Of a stretch of 64,000 bases of DNA, positions 30,319 through 40,066 are shown piece after piece; the stretch's first letter is position 1, and each line of letters begins with the position of its first letter. The position numbers and the translations under genes are program-made. The notes under the pieces were generated by a model that saw only the letters and a program-made list of their open reading frames with translations, was not told where the DNA came from and made no database searches. Source of the stretch: Cherax quadricarinatus (Eukaryota > Arthropoda > Malacostraca > Decapoda > Parastacidae). The stretch is from positions 27,150-91,149 of the forward strand of contig NW_027196440.1 of assembly GCF_038502225.1 (NCBI RefSeq), read 5' to 3'.

Positions 30319-32330
30319 GACCTGTCTGGTCCGTGTCTGATTTAATTCTCCTCATTAACTTCACGTCATCTGCAAACAGGGATACTTCTGAGTCTATCCC
30401 TTCCGTCATGTCGTTCACATATACCAAGAATAGCACTGGTCCCAGGACTGACCCCTGTGGGACCCTGCTCGTCACTGGCGCCCACTGTGATACCTCATCA
30501 CGGACCATGACTCGCTGTTGCCTCCCTGTTAGGTATTCTCTGATCCATTGCAGTGCCCTTCCTGTTATACGTGCCTGTTCCTCTAGCTTCTGTATTAATC
30601 TCTTGTGAGGAACTGTGTCGAAGGCCTTCTAGCAGTCCAAGAAAATGCAATCAACCGACCCCTCCCTCTCATTTCTTACTTCAGTTACCTTGTCATAAAA
30701 CTCTAGTAGGTTTGTGACACAGGATTTGCCTTCCATGAATCCATGCTGGCTGTCGTTTATAATCTTGTTCCTCTCCAGGTGCTCCACCACTCTCCTCCTG
30801 ATAATCTTTTCCAAGACTTTGCATACTATACATGTCAGTGACCCTGGTCTATAATTTAGTGCTTCATTTCTGTCTCCTTTCTTAAAGATGGGGACTACAT
30901 TTGCCTTCTTCCATACTTCAAGTAGTTGCCCAGTTTCAAGGGAAGTGTTGAAGATTTTGGTTAGTGGCACACGTAGTGTGCCACTAACCAGTTGTGTGTA
31001 ATTCATCCAACACTTGTTGGTATATTCCTTGTTGCTGCATGCCACTGTTTTGTCTTCCCATTGTCCCTTCAGCCTCCACTGTAAATGCCTGAAATTTCAT
31101 GTTTAGCTCCTCACATACCTCCTGGTCATTTCTTGTGAGCTCCCCACCATCTTTCCTCAGCCTGATTACCTGGTCCTTGACTGTTGTCTTCCTCCTGATG
31201 TGGCTGTAGAGTAGTTTCAGGTCAGACTTGACTTTCAATGCTATGTCATTTTCATACTGCCACTGCGCCTTCCTCCTTATCTGTGCATACTCGTTTCTGG
31301 CTAGTTGACTAATCTCTTTATTCTCCTGAGTCCTTTGCCTTTACTTTTTCCATTCTCTAGAGCACTTAGTTTTTGCCTCCCTGCACCTTCGGGTAAACCA
31401 AGGGCTCGTTCTGTCCTTCCCATTATTTCTGTTACCCTTGGGAACAAACCTTTCCTCTGCCTCCTTGCATTTTGTTGTTACAAAGTCCATCATTTCATTT
31501 ACTGATTTTCCTACCAACTCCTGTTCCCACTGAACCTCCTGCAGGAAGGTTCTCATTCCTGTGTGGTCCCCCCTTTTTTAGTTTAGCTTTTTCCTTTCTA
31601 CTCCTGTTACCCTCTCCACTTTTAGCTCCATGATGTATTCAAAGCTCATAACTACGTGGTCACTAGCTCCAAGGGGCCTTTCATATGTGATGTGCTCAAT
31701 GTCTGAGCTACTCAGGGTGAACACAAGGTCCAGTCTTGCTGGTTCATCCTCCCCTCTCTCTCTGGTAGTATCCCTAACATGTTGGTGCATGAGATTTGCC
31801 AGCACCACATCCACCATCTTGGCTCTCAATGTTTCGGTACCCCCATGCAGCTCCAGGTTTTCCCAATCAATCTCCCTGTGACTGAAGTCGCCCATGGCCA
31901 GTAACTTCGCTCTACTTAAGTGGGCCCTTCTTGCCACCTCGGCTAGTGTCCACCATTGCTGTTGCATTCATCATATTCCTCTCTTGGCCTCCTGCAGTTC
32001 TGTGGTGGGTTATACATAACTGCAATGACTACTTTGTATTCCCCTGGCTGAACTGTACCTACTATGTAATCCCATTCTCCAATCTCGTCCATACCTTCCA
32101 TTTCTTGATAACCCCACCGGTTTTTTATTAGTAGTGCAACCCCTCCTCCTCCCCTGCTCCTTCTATCCTTCCTCAGGATCTGATATCCAGGTGGAAAGAT
32201 TGCATCTGTTATTATCCCAGTGAGTTTCGTTTCTGTAACCGCTACGAAGTCTGAGGACAACTCCTTGATTCTTTCGTGCCACTCATCACATTTATTCGTT
32301 ATTCCATCCGCGTTCGTCTACCAAGCCTTC
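30319..32330 (-). pseudogene. CR1-like ORF2 remnant (endonuclease, RT) of C3
   Basis: Pieces in successive frames. The endonuclease is 31943-32260 (VAVTETKLTG, PGYQILRKDRRSRGGGGVAL) and 31578-31967 (LLAMGDFSHREIDWENL, LDLVFT, GASDHVVMSFE, the last with the catalytic Asp-His). The linker follows at 31341-31556 and 30984-31238. RT is 30629-31045 (WKKANVVPIFKKGDRNEALN, HGFMEGKSCVTNLLEF) and 30319-30508 (VPQGSVLGPVLFLVYVNDM, SLFADDVKLMRR with both Asp kept). Several frameshifts and stops make it non-functional. Confidence 0.83.
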
Positions 32331-32339
32331 AACTTCTTT

Positions 32340-33684
32340 TCAATAACTGTGGTCTGGGGAGAGGTGGGTTAGGGGGAGCAGGGGCCTATAGGGAGTTGGT
32401 GTGGGGGTGGGGTTTGTGGTGTGGGGGCAGAGGGCCTATGGGGGTTTCAGTGGGGGTGGGGGTGAGGGGGATGGGGGTTACAATGGGGGAGGGGGTTGTG
32501 GTGATGGAGATGGGGATAGAGGGTACAGTGTGAGAGTTGCTGTGGGTTACTGTGAGGGTGGGGTTTGTGGTGAGGGGGATGGGGGGAGAGGGTACATTGT
32601 GTGGGTTACTGTGGGTTTCTGTGGGGGTGGGGTTTGAACTGAGGGGGATGTATGGGTTACTGTGGGGTGGGGTTTGTGCTGGGGGGATGGGGGCAGAGGG
32701 TGCAGTGAGTGGGTTTTGGGTTAGGTCGTTTGATTGCTTTGGGATTGCCATGGTTGTGTTCCTTCTGTGGGTGGTACTGGAGGGGGTTGTGTTTGTTCTT
32801 CCACGTGGGAATGAGTTCTCCTGCTCTCCACCTTCCTTGCCTCCCATTTCTCCTTGCGACGTTGCACCCTCTCTTTCAGTGTCATCCTTTCTTCTTGTGT
32901 TCTGTCTCAGTCGAGGTACACACTCCGGAACACCTGATTGTCCCTTAGGTGTGCTTTCTCCTGCAGGATCCAGTTTTGAGCTGACTCTACCGTGAAAATC
33001 ACTTTGACTGGATGCTTTTTCCCCCTCGCAAACCACCCAATTCTCTGAAAATTTGTCAGCTGAGTCATGTCATCCTCTCTTACTGCTTTCATGATGCTTT
33101 CAATAATTTTTTTCTCCTACTGTTTCCTTGCCTCGTAAGTTTCCCCATCTACTTCTTGGAGCCCATAGACAAAAATGGCCCTCTCCCTTTCATCCTCCCG
33201 CTGTGCCTCCCTGAGCATCCTCTGATTCAAGTTAGTTCCTGCCATTGACGCGTTGCTTCTTACTGATCTTCCCTATCTGGTGTCCCTCTGCTTATTTGTT
33301 CCTGGACATGGCAGTTGTCTGTTAGAGCCTCTGTGTATAGTTTAGCTCCTTCATTGATTTTAGTCCACTCATTAGTTCTTGCTATTCTCCCTGCATTTTC
33401 CCAGGCCCCCCTTGGGTCCGATGGGGTCATCGCATACAGTATATCTCCTTTGTCCCCTACTGTGCCCTCATCGGTGACTGATGTAGTAGCTCTTGGTGTA
33501 ATGGCTGTACGTACTGTCCTTTGGTTCTTTAGGTTGTTTAAGACTCTTCAGTTCTTCTACTAAGCTCTGTATCTTAGCTTCAGCTGCTGTGATTTGTAAT
33601 TCCCATTTCCTGCTCTACTCAGCTATTTTGTCTTCCATTGTCTTGCTGATCTCTTCCAGCCTCCTCCCCCACTCCTCCTCTCTT
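32340..33684 (-). pseudogene. CR1-like ORF1 remnant (coiled coil, RRM-like, Pro/Thr-rich tail)
   Basis: The minus strand from 33684 reads a coiled-coil-like start (IQSLVEELKSLKQPKEPKDS near 33520-33570), then after decay KAVREDDMTQLTNFQRIG and KKHPVKVIFTVESAQNWIL at 32907-33092, an RRM-like fold text of CR1-group ORF1 proteins, and in another frame 32386-33036 a Glu/Arg-rich then Pro/Thr/Ser/Asn-rich tail (repeats of the type IPLTTNPTLTVTHSNSHT). Function in the family: RNA-binding protein of the retrotransposition particle. Frameshifted and dead. Confidence 0.72.
32355..32715 (+). repeat. G-rich imperfect repeat (antisense of the ORF1 tail)
   Basis: The plus strand is a run of GTGGGGGT, GAGGGGGATGGGGG and TTACTGTGGG-type units with many runs of four to six G. 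It is the antisense of the Pro/Thr-rich coding tail and has G-quadruplex potential. Confidence 0.7.
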
Positions 33685-33722
33685 CGTGTGTGTGTGCGTG
33701 TGTGTGTGCGCGTGTGTGTGTG

Positions 33723-33796
<74 letters not shown>

Positions 33797-33818
33797 CCTG
33801 CGTGCGTGCATGTGTGCG
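33685..33818. repeat. (GT)n microsatellite
   Basis: About 130 bp of GT dinucleotides with GC and GG interruptions. It lies between the 5' side of CR1-like copy C3 and the 3' tail of copy C4. Confidence 0.95.
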
Positions 33819-34435
33819 CTTGTACTCACCTAATTGTGGTTGCAGGGGTCGAGACTCGGCTCCTGGCCCTGCCTCTTCACTGACTGCTGCTGGGTCCTCC
33901 CTCTCCCTGCTCCATGAGCTTTATCATACCTCATCTTAAAACTATGTATGGTTCCTGCCTCCACTACATCACTTGCCAGACTATTCCACTTCCTGACAGC
34001 TCTGTGGCTGAAGAAATACTTCCTAACATCCCTTTGACTCATCTGAGTCTTCAACTTCCAATTGTGACACCTTGTTGCTGTGTCCCATCTCTGGAACAAC
34101 CTGTGTCTGTCCACCTTATCTATTCCATGCAGTATTTTGTATGTCGTTATCCTGTCTCCCCTGACCCTCCTGTCCTCCATTGTCGTGACGCCGATTTCCC
34201 TTAACCTTTCTTCGTAGGGTTTGCCAGGCACCCATATGCTGCAGCAGTTATCTGGTTAATGTATGTTTCCGGCGATGTGCTCGGTATTATACACACCCTT
34301 AGATCTTTCTCCTTGAGTGAGGTTTGCAGTCTTTGGCCACCTAGCCTATACTCTGTCTGTAGTCTTCTTTACCCTTCCCCGATCTTCATGACTTTGCATT
34401 TGGCGGGGCTAAATTCTAGGAGCCAGTTGCTGGAC
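33819..34435 (-). mobile_element. CR1-like LINE 3' fragment, copy C4
   Basis: Minus-strand 3' part: tail TACTCACCTAATTGTGG on the plus strand (the GTGAGTA tail), then the coding C-terminus at 33830-34231 (GKPYEERLREIGVTTMEDRR, KYFFSHRAVRKWNSLAS). The thumb region NWLL..F.PAKCKVMK is at 34375-34435. 5'-truncated there, next to a short GT-rich tract at 34436-34465. Confidence 0.85.
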
Positions 34436-34465
34436 CACGCGCGTGTATGTGCATGCACGCTCGTG

Positions 34466-35248
34466 TGTACGTACTCACCTTGTTGTACTCACCTAGTTGT
34501 GGTTACAAGGGTCGATTCACAGCTCCCGGCCCCGCCTCTTCACTGGTCACTACTAGGTGACTCTTCCAGCTCCATGAACTTTATCATACCTCTTCTTTAA
34601 GCTATGTATGGATCCTACCTCCACTACATCACTTCCCAGACTATTCCATTTTCTGACAACTCTGTGACTGAAGAAATACTTCCTAACATCGCTCTGATTC
34701 ATCTGAGTCTTCAACTTCCAATTGTAACCCCTTGTTGCTGTGTCCCATCTCTGGAACATCCTGTCTCTGTCTACCTTGTCAATTCCTCTCAGTATTTTAT
34801 GTCATTATCATCTCTCTCTCTCCTGTCCTCTAGCGTTGCCAGGTCAATTTCCATTAATCTCTCCTCGTAGGACATGCCCCTTAGGTCCAGGACTAGTCTA
34901 GTTGTAAACCTTTGCACTTTCTCTAATTTTTTTATGTGCTTGGCTAGGTGTGGGTTCCAAACCGGTGCTGCATACTCCAATATAAGTCTAACATACACGG
35001 TGTACAGGGTCCTGAACAATTCCTTACTGAGATGTCGGAATACAATTCTTAGGTTTGCTAGGCACTCATATGCTGCAGTAGTTATTTGGTTGACATGCAC
35101 CTCAGGAGATGTACCCGGTGTTATGCTCACCCCTAGATCCTTTTCCTTGAGTGAGGTTTGTAATCTCTGGCTCCCTAGACTAATCCATCTGCGGTCTTCT
35201 TTGCCCTTCCCACTCTTCATGACTTTGCTCTTGCTGGGGTTGAGCTCT
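34466..35248 (-). mobile_element. CR1-like LINE copy C5, 3' half (left of LINE-P insertion)
   Basis: Minus-strand 3' half with the tail TACTCACCTTGTTGTACTCACC on the plus strand. The coding pieces are 34553-34759 and 34789-35220 (SLKEKDLGVSITPGTSPEVH, YVRLILEYAAPVWNPHL). The coding text stops at GGGTTGAGCTCT (35248) and resumes at AGGAGCCAGTTTCTGGACC near 38676, across LINE-P copy 2. Confidence 0.87.
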
Positions 35249-35280
35249 ACCTGGAATTTACCTGGAGAGAGTTCCGGGGG

Positions 35281-38196
35281 TCAACGCCCCCGCGGCCCGG
35301 TCTGTGACCAGGCCTCCTGGTGGATCAGAGCCTGATCAACCAGGCTGTTGCTGCTGGCTGCACGCAAACCAACGTACGAGCCACAGCCCGGCTGATCAGG
35401 AACTGACTTTAGGTGCTTGTCCAGTGCCAGCTTGAAGACTGCCAGGGGTCTGTTGGTAATCCCCCTTATGTGTGCTGGGAGGCAGTTGAACAGTCTCGGG
35501 CCCCTGACACTTATTGTATGGTCTCTTAACGTGCTAGTGACACCCCTGCTTTTCATTGGGGGGATGGTGCATCGTCTGCCAAGTCTTTTGCTTTCGTAGT
35601 GAGTGATTTTCGTGTGCAAGTTCGGTACTAGTCCCTCTAGGATTTTCCAGGTGTATATAATCATGTATCTCTCCCTCCTGCGTTCCAGGGAATACAGGTT
35701 TAGGAACCTCAAGCACTCCCAGTAATTGAGGTGTTTTATCTCCGTTATGCACGCCGTGAAAGTTCTCTGTACATTTTCTAGGTCGGCAATTTCACCTGCC
35801 TTGAAAGGTGCTGTTAGTGTGCAGCAATATTCCAGCCTAGATAGAACAAGTGACCTGAAGAGTGTCATCATGGGCTTGGCCTCCCTAGTTTTGAAGGTTC
35901 TCATTATCCATCCTGTCATTTTTCTAGCAGATGCGATTGATACAATGTTATGGTCCTTGAAGGTGAGATCCTCCGACATGATCACTCCCAGGTCTTTGAT
36001 GTTGGTGTTTCGCTCTACTTTGTGGCCAGAATTTGTTTTGTACTCTGATGAAGATTTAATTTCCTCATGTTTACCATATCTGAGTAATTGAAATTTCTCA
36101 TCGTTGAACTTCATATTGTTTTCTGCAGCCCACTGAAAGATTTGGTTGATGTCCGCCTGGAGCTTTGCAGTGTCAGCAATGGAAGACACTGTCATGCAGA
36201 TTCGGGTGTCATCTGCAAAGGAAGACACGGTGCTGTGGCTGACATCCTTGTCTATGTCGGATATGAGGATGAGGAACAAGATGGGAGCGAGTACTGTGCC
36301 TTGTGGAACAGAGCTTTTCACCGTAGCTGCCTCGGACTTTACTCTGTTGATGACTACTCTCTGTGTTCTGTTAGTGAGGAAATTATAGATCCATCGACCG
36401 ACTTTTCCTGTTATTCCTTTAGCGAGCATTTTGTGCGCTATTACGCCATGGTCACACTTGTCGAAGGCTTTTGCAAAGTCTGTATATATTACATCTGCAT
36501 TCTTTTTGTCTTCTAGTGCATTTAGGACCTTGTCGTAGTGATCCAATAGTTGAGACAGACAGGAGCGACCTGTTCTAAACCCATGTTGCCCTGGGTTGTG
36601 TAACTGATGGGTTTCTAGATGGGTGGTGATCTTGCTTCTTAGGACCCTTTCAAAGATTTTTATGATATGGGATGTTAGCGCTATTGGTCTGTAGTTCTTT
36701 GCTGTTGCTTTACTGCCCCCTTTGTGGAGTGGGGCTATGTCTGTTGTTTTTAGTAACTGTGGGACGACCCCCGTGTCCATGCTCCCTCTCCATAGGATGG
36801 AAAAGGCTCGTGATAGGGGCTTCTTGCAGTTCTTGATGAACACAGAGTTCCATGAGTCTGGCCCTGGGGCAGAGTGCATGGGCATGTCATTTATCGCCTG
36901 TTCGAAGTCATTTGGCGTCAGGATAACATCGGATAGGCTTGTGTTAATCAAATTTTGTGGCTCTCTCATAAAAAATTCATTTTGATCTTCGACTCTCAGT
37001 CTGGTTAGCGGCTTGCTAAAAACTGAGTCATATTGGGACTTGAGTAGCTCACTCATTTCCTTGCTGTCATCTGTGTAGGACCCATCTTGTTTAAGTAGGG
37101 GCCCAATACTGGACGTTGTTCTCGATTTTGATTTGGCATAGGAGAAGAAATACTTTGGGTTTCTTTCGATTTCATTTATGGCTTTTAGTTCTTCCCGCGA
37201 TTCCTGACTCCTAAAGGATTCTTTTAGCTTAAGTTCGATGCTTGCTATTTCTCTGACCAGTGTCTCCCTACGCATTTCAGATATATTGACCTCTTTTAGC
37301 CGCTCTGTTATTCTTTTCCGTCGCCTGTAAAGGGAGCGCCTGTCTCTTTCTATTTTACATCTACTCCTCCTTTTTCTTAGAGGAATAAGCCTTGTGCATA
37401 CATCGAGTGCCACCGAGTTAATCTGTTCTAGGCATAAGTTGGGGTCTGTGTTGCTTAGTATATCTTCCCAGCTTATATCGGTTAGGACTTGGTTTACTTG
37501 GTCCCACTTTATGTTTTTGTTATTGAAGTTGAATTTGGTGAATGCTCCCTCGTGACTAATCTCATTATGTCGGTCTGGGGCTCCGCGCATATATGTCTGA
37601 ACCTCAATTATGTTGTGATCTGAGTATATTGTTTTTGATATGGTGACATTTCTTATCAGATCATCATTGTTAGTGAAGATAAGGTCTAGTGTATTCTCCA
37701 GTCTAGTAGGCTCTATTATTTGCTGGTTTAAATTGAATTTTGTGCAGAGATTTAAAAGCTCACGTGAGTGTGAGTTTTCATCAGAGCTGCCTCCTGGTGT
37801 TATTACTGCAACAATATTATTTGCTATATTCCTCCATTTTAGGTGCCTTAAGTTGAAATCCCCCAGGAGCAAGATGTTGGGTGCAGGAGCTGGAAGATTT
37901 TCCAGACAGTGGTCAATTTTTAACAGCTGTTCCTGGAATTGCTGGGATGTTGCATCCGGAGGCTTGTAGACTACCACAATGACTAGGTTTTGGTTCTCGA
38001 CCTTTACTGCTAAAACTTCCACTACATCATTTGAGGCATTTAGCAGTTCTGTGCAAACAAGTGACTCTGCAATGTACAGGCCAACCCCCCCCTTTTGCCT
38101 GTTCACTCTGTCACATCTGTATAGGTTGTAACCTGGGATCCATATTTCGTTGTCCAAGTGATCCTTTATGTGGGTCTCAGTGAAAGCCGCGAACAT
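35281..38196 (-). CDS. LINE-P ORF2: endonuclease and reverse transcriptase (971 aa)
   Basis: Longest ORF in the window. Endonuclease, about residues 1-230: FTETHIKDH (catalytic Glu), LLLGDFNLRHLKW, and YSDHNIIEVQT (Asp-His). Basic linker about 270-330 (RKRRSRCKIERDRRSLYRRR). RT, about 430-720: LLKTTDIAPLHKG, ALTSHIIKIFERVLRSKI, QHGFRTGRSCLSQLLDHYDK, VIYTDFAKAFDKCDHG, SVPQGTVLAPILFLILISDI, SSFADDTRI with both Asp kept. C-terminal domain to DQALIHQEAWSQTG. About 24 N-terminal residues are out of frame because of a 1-bp deletion near 38217 (AGCAGTCACGG against AGCAGTCCACGG in copy 3). Catalytic residues are all present, so the family was recently active. Confidence 0.92.
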   Translation of the reverse strand: MFAAFTETHIKDHLDNEIWIPGYNLYRCDRVNRQKGGVGLYIAESLVCTELLNASNDVVEVLAVKVENQNLVIVVVYKPPDATSQQFQEQLLKIDHCLENLPAPAPNILLLGDFNLRHLKWRNIANNIVAVITPGGSSDENSHSRELLNLCTKFNLNQQIIEPTRLENTLDLIFTNNDDLIRNVTISKTIYSDHNIIEVQTYMRGAPDRHNEISHEGAFTKFNFNNKNIKWDQVNQVLTDISWEDILSNTDPNLCLEQINSVALDVCTRLIPLRKRRSRCKIERDRRSLYRRRKRITERLKEVNISEMRRETLVREIASIELKLKESFRSQESREELKAINEIERNPKYFFSYAKSKSRTTSSIGPLLKQDGSYTDDSKEMSELLKSQYDSVFSKPLTRLRVEDQNEFFMREPQNLINTSLSDVILTPNDFEQAINDMPMHSAPGPDSWNSVFIKNCKKPLSRAFSILWRGSMDTGVVPQLLKTTDIAPLHKGGSKATAKNYRPIALTSHIIKIFERVLRSKITTHLETHQLHNPGQHGFRTGRSCLSQLLDHYDKVLNALEDKKNADVIYTDFAKAFDKCDHGVIAHKMLAKGITGKVGRWIYNFLTNRTQRVVINRVKSEAATVKSSVPQGTVLAPILFLILISDIDKDVSHSTVSSFADDTRICMTVSSIADTAKLQADINQIFQWAAENNMKFNDEKFQLLRYGKHEEIKSSSEYKTNSGHKVERNTNIKDLGVIMSEDLTFKDHNIVSIASARKMTGWIMRTFKTREAKPMMTLFRSLVLSRLEYCCTLTAPFKAGEIADLENVQRTFTACITEIKHLNYWECLRFLNLYSLERRRERYMIIYTWKILEGLVPNLHTKITHYESKRLGRRCTIPPMKSRGVTSTLRDHTISVRGPRLFNCLPAHIRGITNRPLAVFKLALDKHLKSVPDQPGCGSYVGLRAASSNSLVDQALIHQEAWSQTGPRGR

Positions 38197-38465
38197 TGCC
38201 TTTACCTCTGCAAGCAGTCACGGATGAAAGGTATTTTGTTGTTTGTTGCTGGCTTTAGACCCTGTATATTTGCAAAGAAGAATGTTATCGGACTGGTGGT
38301 ATTGTTGGTACTGGGGGGGGATTTTTTTTCCGGCATTAGTATCTGTATCTGTTGGTTTGGAGTGGAGGCCATCGACTGTGGTTCCACTCCAGGAATGACT
38401 GGATTTGGTGTACGATTTCTGCCATTTCCTGCCAGTTTTTTTTCCTTCCTGGCACTAAAAAACCT

Positions 38466-38645
38466 CTGTGCTATAACTTAAATTGCCAGGCATACCATCT
38501 AAAGGGGACAAAAAGATCATCCAGGCCATCTGGGTAGCCACAGCCACTCAAGGCTGTGGCTACCCAGGTTTTCCCATGGCCTGGATGTTTTGTATCTTTT
38601 TGTCCCCTTTAGATGGTATGCCTGGCAATTTAAGTTATAGCACAG
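38466..38645. repeat. Foldback inversion within LINE-P copy 2 ORF1
   Basis: Left arm 38466-38545 (starting CTGTGCTATAACTTAAATTG) is the reverse complement of the right arm 38552-38645 (ending TTTAAGTTATAGCACAG), apart from two small deletions in the left arm. The loop is ACTCAA. The right arm is in normal ORF1 orientation; the left arm replaces the sequence CCCTCTTGAGT found in copies 1 and 3. Confidence 0.93.
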
Positions 38646-38671
38646 TCTTTCCTGTACTGAAGAGGTACACA

Positions 38672-39440
38672 GTTCAGGAGCCAGTTTCTGGACCAGGCCT
38701 GCAGCCTGTCCAGATCCCTTTGTAGTTTTGCCTGGTCCTTGTCCAATTGAATTATTCTTATCAACTTCACATCATCTGCAAACAGGGATACTTCTGAGTC
38801 TATTCCTTCCGTCGTGTCATTCACATATACATATACCAGAAACAGCACTGGTCCTAGGACTGAACCCTATGGAACCCCGCTTGCCACAGGCACCCACTCT
38901 GACACCTCATCACGTACCATGACTCACTGATGTCTGCACGACAGGCAATCCCTGATCCATTGCAGTGCCTTCCCTGTTATACCTGCATAGCCTCCATCTT
39001 ATGTACTAATCTCTTATGTGGACCTGTGTCAAAGGCCTTCTTACAGTCCAAGAAAGTGCAATCTACCCACCCCTCTTTGTCTTGTTTTACTGCTGTCACC
39101 CTGTCATATAACTCCAGTTGGTTTGTGACACAGGATTTCCCATCCCTGAAACCATGCTGGTTGTCACTGATAAGCTCATTTCTTTCTAGGTGCTCCACCA
39201 CTCTTCTTCTGATAATCTTCTCCATGACTTTGTATATTATACATGTCAGTGACACTGGTCTGTAGTTTAATACTTCGTGTCTGTCTACTTTTTTTAAAGA
39301 TTGGGACTACATTTGCTGTCTTCCATAGCTCAGGTAGTTGCCCTGTTTCGATACATGTGTTGAAGATTGTTGTTAGTGGCACACATAACACCTCTGCTCC
39401 CTCTCTCAGGACCCATGGAGAGATGTTATCCACTAATATG
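38672..39440 (-). pseudogene. CR1-like LINE copy C5, RT part (right of LINE-P insertion)
   Basis: Continuation of copy C5: thumb and palm (DSEVSLFADDVKLIRI at 38730-38800, YVNDTTEGI), then RT finger pieces at 38977-39255 (HGFRDGKSCVTNQLELYDRV, VDCTFLDCKKAFDT) and 39176-39433 (MDNISPWVLREGAEVL, ELWKTANVVPIFKK). 5'-truncated at about 39440 next to an AT-rich (TAA)n-like stretch. Frames are broken. Confidence 0.83.
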
Positions 39441-39660
39441 AATATATGGATTAATTATAATAATAATGTAATACTAATATCTTTATTTCTACAAGTACAT
39501 GTACAAGGTATACAGGCCTAGTTGACATCAATGACATACTACTATATAGAAAGCTGCTTGTTATGCTGAGCATTTTGGGCAAATTAGGTCAGTTTTGTCC
39601 CAGGATGCAACCTACACCAGTCCACTAGCACCCAGATATGATTATTATTAAAGCTAAAAA
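39441..39660. repeat. Unclassified repeat (TCTACAAGTACATG / CAGGATGCAACC family)
   Basis: Starts with an (ATAATAAT) stretch, then TTTATTTCTACAAGTACATG and TGTCCCAGGATGCAACCTAC, ACCAGTCCACTAGCACCCAG. A shorter piece of the same family (CCCAGGATGCAACCCACAC, GTCGACTAACACCCAGG) lies inside Tigger copy 2 at about 42325-42375. Probably a LINE or SINE 3' end; no coding capacity. Confidence 0.6.
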
Positions 39661-39872
39661 TGTATTATGTAGCTTAACATTCTTTTACGTAACCAAACCT
39701 AACCTAATCATCCCTAATTAAAACTAAACTAACTTTACCAAATCTAGTTTATCGTAATCTGACCTAACTCACCCTCTTGTACATTTTAATAAATATTTTA
39801 ATTAAATGGACTTTTAATGTTGATTTGTTTGTATTGGGAGAGAAATTACCAAGAGTGAAATTGAGTGGAGGT
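39661..39872. other. AT-rich spacer, nothing recognised
   Basis: Short runs such as AACCTAACCTAATC look vaguely telomere-like, but there are only two units. Nothing coding seen. Confidence 0.4.
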
Positions 39873-40066
39873 TAAAATACACCGGGAGTCAAAATATGAG
39901 TCAAAATATCGGGAATCAAAATACCGGGAGTCAAAATACCTGGAGTCAAAATATTGGGAGTCAGAATACCAGGAGTCAAAATATCGGGAGTCAAAATACC
40001 TGGAGTCAAAATATCAGGAGTCAAAATACCGGGAATCAAAACACTTGGACACTTGGAATCAAAATA

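Larger units (their letters stand above)
30319..33684 (-). mobile_element. CR1-like LINE copy C3, 5' part with ORF1 and ORF2
   Basis: Minus-strand copy covering ORF1 (about 32340-33680), endonuclease (31578-32260) and RT down to just after LFADDVKLMRR at 30319. It lacks its 3' end, which is unusual for a LINE and implies later disruption; the break coincides with the end of LINE-J. The 5' side ends in a GT microsatellite. Confidence 0.85.
35249..38671 (-). mobile_element. LINE-P copy 2, 5'-truncated, inserted in CR1-like C5
   Basis: Minus-strand LINE-P from its tail (ACCTGGAATTTACCTGGAG on the plus strand) to within ORF1, where a foldback rearrangement at 38466-38645 scrambles the 5' end; it ends near 38671. 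The flanking CR1-like sequence is continuous across it. I see no long target duplication. Confidence 0.9.

Noticed and set aside
32386..33036. A host Pro-rich gene
   Set aside because: It lies in order between an RRM-like ORF1 segment and an endonuclease of a CR1-like LINE, in the expected position for the ORF1 tail.
33589..33939. ORFs rich in VCVCV or THTHT
   Set aside because: Translation of the GT microsatellite at 33685-33818.
39676..39695. Interstitial telomere repeat (CCTAACCTAA)
   Set aside because: Only two degenerate units in an AT-rich spacer.
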